A stretch of DNA of 25,842 nucleotides from positions 1 through 25,842 of the IMG/VR virus record IMGVR_UViG_3300030104_003009, one strand, 5' to 3'. Numbering within the stretch: the stretch's first letter is position 1; each line of letters opens with the position of its first letter. Both the position numbers and the translations under genes were made by a program. The stretch is from a virus. A model generated the notes under the pieces. It saw only the letters and a program-made list of their open reading frames with translations, had not been told where the DNA came from and made no database searches. This document shows positions 21,436 through 25,842 of the stretch, in pieces.

Positions 21436-21829
21436 AAATTGTTGCGAATAATTTGGGGTTAAACTTATGAATTAACATGGACTGTTTAGTAAGGGCTACC
21501 ACAAGCTGCTCATTAGACATGAACATCCTCTGCTGGTCAAAGTTTTTCTCGTCTAATCCTACACCTTCTAACATACAGTGGTAGATTTCATGAATTATAG
21601 TCTCACGAGCATCGAAATCAGAGAGATTCATCTCTAATTTTATTGCACGCTCATCCCAACAGCATACGCCGTCAACTTTCTGATCGTCCTGATGTAAGTC
21701 TGAGTGAAGCTCAAAGGTGAACGTGGCCCACCCCAGTTCTATCTCACCGATTTCTTTATCTACAAATTTATTGTAGATATGTTTTTTGTCTTTTATAAAA
21801 GGGAAATCACTCGGCTTGCTGTTCTTCAT
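21428..21829 (-). CDS. HExxH metallopeptidase-like protein
   Basis: 133 residues with the zinc-binding motif ETIIHEIYHCMLEGVG (H80, E81, H84) preceded by a strand WDERAIKLEMNLSDF, the order seen in small gluzincin-like phage proteins and ImmA/IrrE or SprT-like peptidases. The third ligand is not certain. C-terminal helix NEQLVVALTKQSMLIHKFNPKLFATI. Encoded between helicase and UvsY-like genes with a 23-base overlap with the helicase. Could cleave a host or phage DNA-bound protein, or be a structural fold only; substrate unknown. Confidence 0.75.
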   Translation of the reverse strand: MKNSKPSDFPFIKDKKHIYNKFVDKEIGEIELGWATFTFELHSDLHQDDQKVDGVCCWDERAIKLEMNLSDFDARETIIHEIYHCMLEGVGLDEKNFDQQRMFMSNEQLVVALTKQSMLIHKFNPKLFATIYA

Positions 21830-23117
21830 GTGATGGTTCTCTCATCTGAAGGGTCGTGTAGTCGATCCCAATATTAATTAGATAGTGCTGTTTCGAGTCA
21901 CGAGCCTTAATAACAAAGACCCGCATTTGGCCCTCATCATACTCTTCTTGCGTCTGATTTAAAGAGATAACCCAATCGGCAGGACGAATTTTTCCATATG
22001 AGTCGCCAAGCTCTGCGTCTGTGATAATGTTGACACGGCGTGCCTGACGGTTCGTTTGAGAGGCTGTCCAGACAAGGCAATTATGCTCGACCGCAAGCCC
22101 TCGAAGCTCCTCTGCAATTCTCTGTTGAGCTTGATACTCAGAATCAATAATACGGTTTGGACGTAGAAGCTCAAGGTAGTCTACAATAATCAGATCAGGC
22201 ACGAAGTCCTTGTGAAGTCGCAACTGTACGAGCAGGGCTCGCAACTGATTCACATTAGACGCACCCGTTGGGAACTCTTTAATAATCAGCCTGCCGTTGG
22301 TTTTCTTCTGAACTTCTTTAAGGCGATCCTTAAGCTTCAACTGAGCATGAGGCTTCTTGAGATCAGCATTACGAATCTCTGTAAGCACAGAGTCGAATCG
22401 TCCTGCGATCTTATCTTGGCTCATCTCCAATGAGAGATACAAGACATTCTTACCCTCATAGATGGCATGAGCACCCTGGTTCACAAGGTATAGTGACTTA
22501 CCAACACCTGGAGGTGCTACCACAATGGCAAGCTCCTTAGCTGCTAACCCACCTTCAAGGTTCCTATCATGGGTAGCGAAGACTGTAGAAATTTTTCGCT
22601 CGGTGTTGCCCTGGTAAGACCTGTATAGGCGAGCGTTAACCTCTTCAAAGTAGTCCTGGCCAACGTCTACGTTGCGATTTACGAGTAGCGCGTTCTTTAC
22701 AAGCTCCTCAACCTCTGCGATTTCACCCTCTTCGTTTAGGATGACCATCGCTTTACGAACCGCACCGTCCATTGCCTTTTGGCGAGCAAACTCCTCTACG
22801 GTGTCGAGAAGGAACTCACGGTCACCAAGGCAAGACTTGTCGATAGTGTTGATCTCTGCAATGGTATTCTCGTAATCAATACCAGTGTCAGCCGCGCCGG
22901 AGACGCTAGCATTAATGTAGTCTGGTAGAACTGAGTCAGAGGGCAGCTTTCGATACTTATCGTAGTAATTCCTTACCCCCAAGAAAACATTCTTGTAAGC
23001 AGGAAAGTCGAAGTAATCAGCCTTTAGAAGTGGAACGATCTCAGAGAAGAACTCAATGTCCTTCTTGAGAAGGTACAGACAACCACGCTTGGTGTTGTCG
23101 CTAATATGGTAGGGCAT
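21807..23117 (-). CDS. DnaB/gp41-like replicative helicase
   Basis: 436 residues. N-terminal helical domain (1-170) then RecA-like motor: Walker A APPGVGKS (201-208), LSLEMSQDKIAGRFDS with catalytic Glu (E231), Walker B PDLIIVDYLELLRP (D313), LVWTASQTNRQARR (349-361) and the Arg-rich end. It unwinds the replication fork as a hexamer and would carry the primase. Starts at ATG 23117 without a Shine-Dalgarno sequence; CTATCATA lies four bases upstream. The preceding gene ends 21 bases upstream. T4 gp41-like by context; no primase is in this window. Confidence 0.93.
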   Translation of the reverse strand: MPYHISDNTKRGCLYLLKKDIEFFSEIVPLLKADYFDFPAYKNVFLGVRNYYDKYRKLPSDSVLPDYINASVSGAADTGIDYENTIAEINTIDKSCLGDREFLLDTVEEFARQKAMDGAVRKAMVILNEEGEIAEVEELVKNALLVNRNVDVGQDYFEEVNARLYRSYQGNTERKISTVFATHDRNLEGGLAAKELAIVVAPPGVGKSLYLVNQGAHAIYEGKNVLYLSLEMSQDKIAGRFDSVLTEIRNADLKKPHAQLKLKDRLKEVQKKTNGRLIIKEFPTGASNVNQLRALLVQLRLHKDFVPDLIIVDYLELLRPNRIIDSEYQAQQRIAEELRGLAVEHNCLVWTASQTNRQARRVNIITDAELGDSYGKIRPADWVISLNQTQEEYDEGQMRVFVIKARDSKQHYLINIGIDYTTLQMREPSHEEQQAE

Positions 23118-23121
23118 AGTT

Positions 23122-23129
23122 TATGATAG
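23122..23129 (-). promoter_or_regulatory. CTATCATA box before the helicase gene
   Basis: Minus strand CTATCATA, four bases before ATG 23117, one base different from CTATAATA. No clear -35 and no Shine-Dalgarno sequence. Confidence 0.35.
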
Positions 23130-23138
23130 GGTCAGGGT

Positions 23139-23696
23139 CTACTTTTTCCTAGCTGCTTTTCCGATGGTACCGTCTTTTGTTGCTTGAATGTTTGCTTTCT
23201 TTAAAATTTCTCTGTTCTTTGTGGCTTGATCAGAGCTAGTTCTTTTGACGACTCCTTCCCTCTCAAGGACTTTCCAATTAGGAACCACCCTCTTGTAGTG
23301 CTGGTCGCCTGTTTTGATTCTTTCTTTTATTGCTGCGGTAGATTCTTTATAGAATTTCTCCGCTTGCACTTTATCCATACCTTCAGTGTGGTAGCGTTGA
23401 CGTTCCTTCATTGCTTGGTAAGAGTTTCTACCATGCTTAATCATTGGTGCTCCGTCAACCAGACGCTCGCCTTTGCCTCCACAGAGACAGTCTACCACAT
23501 CAGGTGGCATATCGCCATACTTAACTTCCTTATAAACTTCATAATCCCTAGGATCGTCCCAGTCAGGGAGAGCATCAATCTCTTCCTGACTGAGGCTACT
23601 AACTAAAACTTGTTCAGTGAATACGTCATCCACCAAAGGAATGTGACGCATTTCTTCTTTGTCACACTCCACGCAGTAATAGTTATAGTAAGGCAT
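23139..23696 (-). CDS. FmdB-like zinc-ribbon protein with basic C-terminus
   Basis: 185 residues from ATG 23696, preferred over an ATG at 23708 because it forms TAATG with the nrdJ stop. N-terminus MPYYNYYCVECDKEEM is typical of FmdB-type zinc ribbons (MPxYxYxCxxC); the second metal pair seems to be CLCGG (C70, C72), reached after an acidic insertion. The C-terminal 100 residues are basic (QAMKERQRYHTEG, WKVLEREGVVKRTSSDQ, IGKAARKK), suggesting nucleic-acid binding. Possible small regulator of transcription or RNA; not established. Confidence 0.75.
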   Translation of the reverse strand: MPYYNYYCVECDKEEMRHIPLVDDVFTEQVLVSSLSQEEIDALPDWDDPRDYEVYKEVKYGDMPPDVVDCLCGGKGERLVDGAPMIKHGRNSYQAMKERQRYHTEGMDKVQAEKFYKESTAAIKERIKTGDQHYKRVVPNWKVLEREGVVKRTSSDQATKNREILKKANIQATKDGTIGKAARKK

Positions 23697-25600
23697 TAGG
23701 CTCCACACTCCCCACCAATTTTGCAGGCTTCCACAGCCATTTCAGATTCAGCTTGATCGCTTGCAATAAGTTCCTTAGCCTTGGCAATATTTTCGTCAGT
23801 AAGTGGCAGGGCTTTGAGTGGCTCCATGCCCTTCGAACCCGCACGATAGACAGTCATGCCCTTAAGATAAGGAGCATACTTCAAAGCCATTTTGGAAACA
23901 ACTTCGTAATCAGCATCTTCAGGGAGATTGATAGTCTTACTGATTGCATTGTCCACATACTTTTGAATACATGCCTGAACAGCCATGTGTTGCTCAGGAG
24001 TGATATCATAGGATCCTACAATGTGACGACCATTGCCACCAGATTCTAGATCTTTTTTGAACAGAGGATCGAGAACCATCTGAGACTTCCAAGTATTACC
24101 CTCACGGTAGCGGCGATCATACATCGGGGCAAAGATGGGTTCAATACCCGTAGACGCACCGTGAATCATACCGACAGTACCTGTAGGAGCGGCAGTAAGC
24201 ATGACAGCATTACGAATGCCGTGCTCCTTAATAAGCATCCTGATACGAGCCGGAAGCGTCTTAGCGAACTCTTCGTTCAGGTATTTGCGAGCATTGAACT
24301 CAGGGAAAGAGCCACGCTCACGGGCGATGTAAACCGACGCAAGGTAAGACTCGTTACGAATCGTGGTGTAGAGTCGATCAATAAACTCAATGCATTTGTC
24401 CGTGCCATACTTGATGCCAAGTTTGATAAGCATGTGGTGCAAACCCATCGTGCCCAAACCAATACGGCGGGAGCGATCACCTGCAATCTTACACTCTTCA
24501 ATAGGATAGTGATTTGCAGTCAGAGTATTGTCGAGGAATCGAATGCCAGTGCGAATAGTTCTAGCAAGCCGATTCCAATCCAAATCGCTAGAATCCTCGT
24601 TCACCATGTTGGACAGATTGATATGACCCAAGCAGCAATTGGCGTAAGAGTCTAATGGAATCTCACCACAAGGGTTGGTGGCATTCATGCGAAGGAAGTA
24701 GGACATGTTGGTGTAACGATTTGTCAGCGACAGGTTGAAGATACCCGGCTCACCAGATTTGACAGCATTTTCCCATAAGCGATTCCACAGATCAATAGCC
24801 TTGAACTGAACCTCCTGAACATCCTCAAACTGATCGTCCCAGCCACGAAGGTGGTGTTGCTTTGCACGACCGAGAGCATCCTCTTCAGACAGTGCAACAA
24901 TGTTAATAATTTCACTGTGTCCGTCACTAGAAATTCTGTTTGCCGAGTAGACCTTATAATCTCTGTTGCCAAATTTAAACTGCCAGTTGTCGTCGTTCTC
25001 ACAAGCTTCAATAAACTTATCGGTGATTGCAACCGAGATGTTGAAGTTTGTTAACTGAGAAAGATCCAGTTTAATATGCAAAAAGTCCAGTAGATCAGGG
25101 TGATCCACATTAAGTTCCGCCATAAGCGCGGTTCTTCTGTTTTTACCTGCTTTAACATGATTTCCTACCTCATTAATCATTTGCATCACCGACACAGAGC
25201 CAGGGGCAGAGTTTTTTATATTCCCAATGTCATCGCCCTTCGGGCGAATCTTAGAGAAGTTAAAACCAATGCCACCACCCCCACAGGAGATGCGATACAT
25301 ATCTTGAATGGTCTTACCGATAGATTCTACACTGTCGTCAGGCTCAATAGCGTAACAATTGAGAAGATTTTGCTGACTACGACCAGCACCATAAATAATA
25401 CGACCCCCAGGTACAAGATCACCAGTGCTGAGGGCATCGTAGAACTTCTTCTCATACTTTTCAATTTCTTCATCACCTTCAACAGATGCGATGTGCTTCG
25501 CCATCGCCTTACATCTCTCTGAATATTTTGTTTCGCCTGGGTAAGCGTAACGAGACATGAAGAGTTCTTGACCTATACTATCCAATTGTTTAATTGCCAT
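23696..25600 (-). CDS. nrdJ: Adenosylcobalamin-dependent ribonucleotide reductase, class II
   Basis: 634 residues. Reduces ribonucleotides to deoxyribonucleotides, supplying phage DNA synthesis. Motifs: SQQNLLNCYAI (C82, redox Cys), ISCGGGGIGFNFSKIRPKG (105-122), NATNPCGEIPL (N309, C311 radical-site Cys, E313), SYANCCLGHINLS with the partner Cys near 322-323, LTAAPTGTVGMIHGASTGIEPIF and TVYRAGSKGMEP. C-terminal EACKIGGECGA has the shuttle cysteines C626 and C632. No ATP-cone domain is evident. Region 220-262 is a charged insertion. Class II is inferred from the NrdJ-type motifs and length; no NrdB gene is in view. Overlaps the gp46-like gene by 11 bases. Confidence 0.93.
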   Translation of the reverse strand: MAIKQLDSIGQELFMSRYAYPGETKYSERCKAMAKHIASVEGDEEIEKYEKKFYDALSTGDLVPGGRIIYGAGRSQQNLLNCYAIEPDDSVESIGKTIQDMYRISCGGGGIGFNFSKIRPKGDDIGNIKNSAPGSVSVMQMINEVGNHVKAGKNRRTALMAELNVDHPDLLDFLHIKLDLSQLTNFNISVAITDKFIEACENDDNWQFKFGNRDYKVYSANRISSDGHSEIINIVALSEEDALGRAKQHHLRGWDDQFEDVQEVQFKAIDLWNRLWENAVKSGEPGIFNLSLTNRYTNMSYFLRMNATNPCGEIPLDSYANCCLGHINLSNMVNEDSSDLDWNRLARTIRTGIRFLDNTLTANHYPIEECKIAGDRSRRIGLGTMGLHHMLIKLGIKYGTDKCIEFIDRLYTTIRNESYLASVYIARERGSFPEFNARKYLNEEFAKTLPARIRMLIKEHGIRNAVMLTAAPTGTVGMIHGASTGIEPIFAPMYDRRYREGNTWKSQMVLDPLFKKDLESGGNGRHIVGSYDITPEQHMAVQACIQKYVDNAISKTINLPEDADYEVVSKMALKYAPYLKGMTVYRAGSKGMEPLKALPLTDENIAKAKELIASDQAESEMAVEACKIGGECGA

Positions 25601-25842
25601 TGCTAATCTTGCTAATACCTTTGTGTTTTCTAACTGTAATTGCGTTCGTATCTCCCAGAAGTTCCTGTAAATAGTTATTATGTGTAATCACTAAGACCTT
25701 CTTCTCAGGGTTCTGGGATTCTAAAGTGCGAAGAAGACTGTTAACGGCCAAGATACCAGGATTGTCGATGTTATCACAAACCTCATCAAAGAACAAGAGG
25801 TTGCAATCAGTTCTCGAAATCTTAGAGCTAAGATCTTGAAGG
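25590..25842 (-). CDS. SbcC/Rad50/gp46-like recombination ATPase, C-terminus only
   Basis: About 83 residues before the window edge. Walker B NLLFFDEVCDNID, D-loop neighbourhood and the H-loop KKVLVITHNNYLQELL identify the ATPase C-terminal head of the SMC/SbcC family. In T4-type phages gp46 works with nuclease gp47 in recombination and host DNA breakdown. The upstream end is outside the window; an apparent TTG start at 25796 is internal, since the frame continues (LQDLSSKISRTDCN) to 25842. Adjacent to nrdJ with an 11-base overlap. Confidence 0.85.
   Translation of the reverse strand, partial: LQDLSSKISRTDCNLLFFDEVCDNIDNPGILAVNSLLRTLESQNPEKKVLVITHNNYLQELLGDTNAITVRKHKGISKISNGN

Noticed and set aside
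24161-24655. Plus-strand open frames of 140-164 residues opposite nrdJ
   Set aside because: Shadows of a well-supported reductase gene; no ribosome-binding site or domain.
1-25842. tRNA genes, CRISPR arrays, insertion sequences or attachment sites
   Set aside because: Gaps between genes are too short for tRNAs apart from two of under 90 bases, which hold promoter and terminator sequence; no direct-repeat arrays, transposase or integrase were seen.

Overview
This window is part of the genome of a large tailed, T4-like double-stranded DNA phage. The evidence is tight packing (no gap above about 90 bases), nearly all genes on the minus strand, and a phage-type replication and recombination set: a gp32-like ssDNA-binding protein with a H-C-C-C zinc site, a DnaB/gp41-like helicase, a UvsX/RecA-like recombinase, the end of an SbcC/gp46-like ATPase, a class II (B12-dependent) ribonucleotide reductase and a MazG-like pyrophosphohydrolase. 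No tRNA, CRISPR, insertion sequence, integrase or attachment site was seen. The host cannot be named from this window; the gene mix suggests a phage of an aquatic bacterium (inference).

Layout, in the direction of minus-strand transcription (right to left). 25842-19591 is a nucleotide metabolism and replication block: gp46-like ATPase (cut by the window edge), nrdJ, an FmdB-like zinc ribbon protein, the dnaB-type helicase, a HExxH metallopeptidase-like protein, a possible UvsY-like protein, gp32-like SSB and a small exported protein. It ends at a strong intrinsic terminator (19530-19565). From 19504 to about 6222 runs a coupled array of 18 genes, mostly 1-8 base overlaps or 1-2 base gaps: 17 glycan genes followed by mazG. 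It has two GT-B glycosyltransferases, GT25-, GT11-, GT6- and GT29-like transferases, a SIS-HAD fusion, a NeuA-like cytidylyltransferase, three methyltransferases, two cupins, a very short DegT aminotransferase, a PAPS-type sulfotransferase, a GT10 fucosyltransferase and GDP-mannose 4,6-dehydratase. Together they could build a fucosylated, methylated, sulfated and possibly nonulosonate-bearing glycan; its acceptor is unknown.

6217-5775 is a two-gene plus-strand island (coiled-coil membrane protein and a small partner) facing mazG and divergent from a pyrimidine-dimer-glycosylase-family gene. From 5719 to 1 follow UvsX, several small unknown genes, a possible small terminase, a single-ring Clp-type AAA+ unfoldase, small zinc ribbon and unknown proteins, a sigma-factor-like protein and a kinase-fold-like protein cut by the left edge.

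The most striking non-coding signal is a repeated CTATAATA-like box 4-6 bases upstream of the ATG at eight minus-strand genes, four with a recognisable -35 element. Transcription from these would begin almost exactly at the start codon, so the phage may use leaderless mRNAs. In three cases the box is formed from the last Leu codon and stop codon (CTA TAA) of the gene before.
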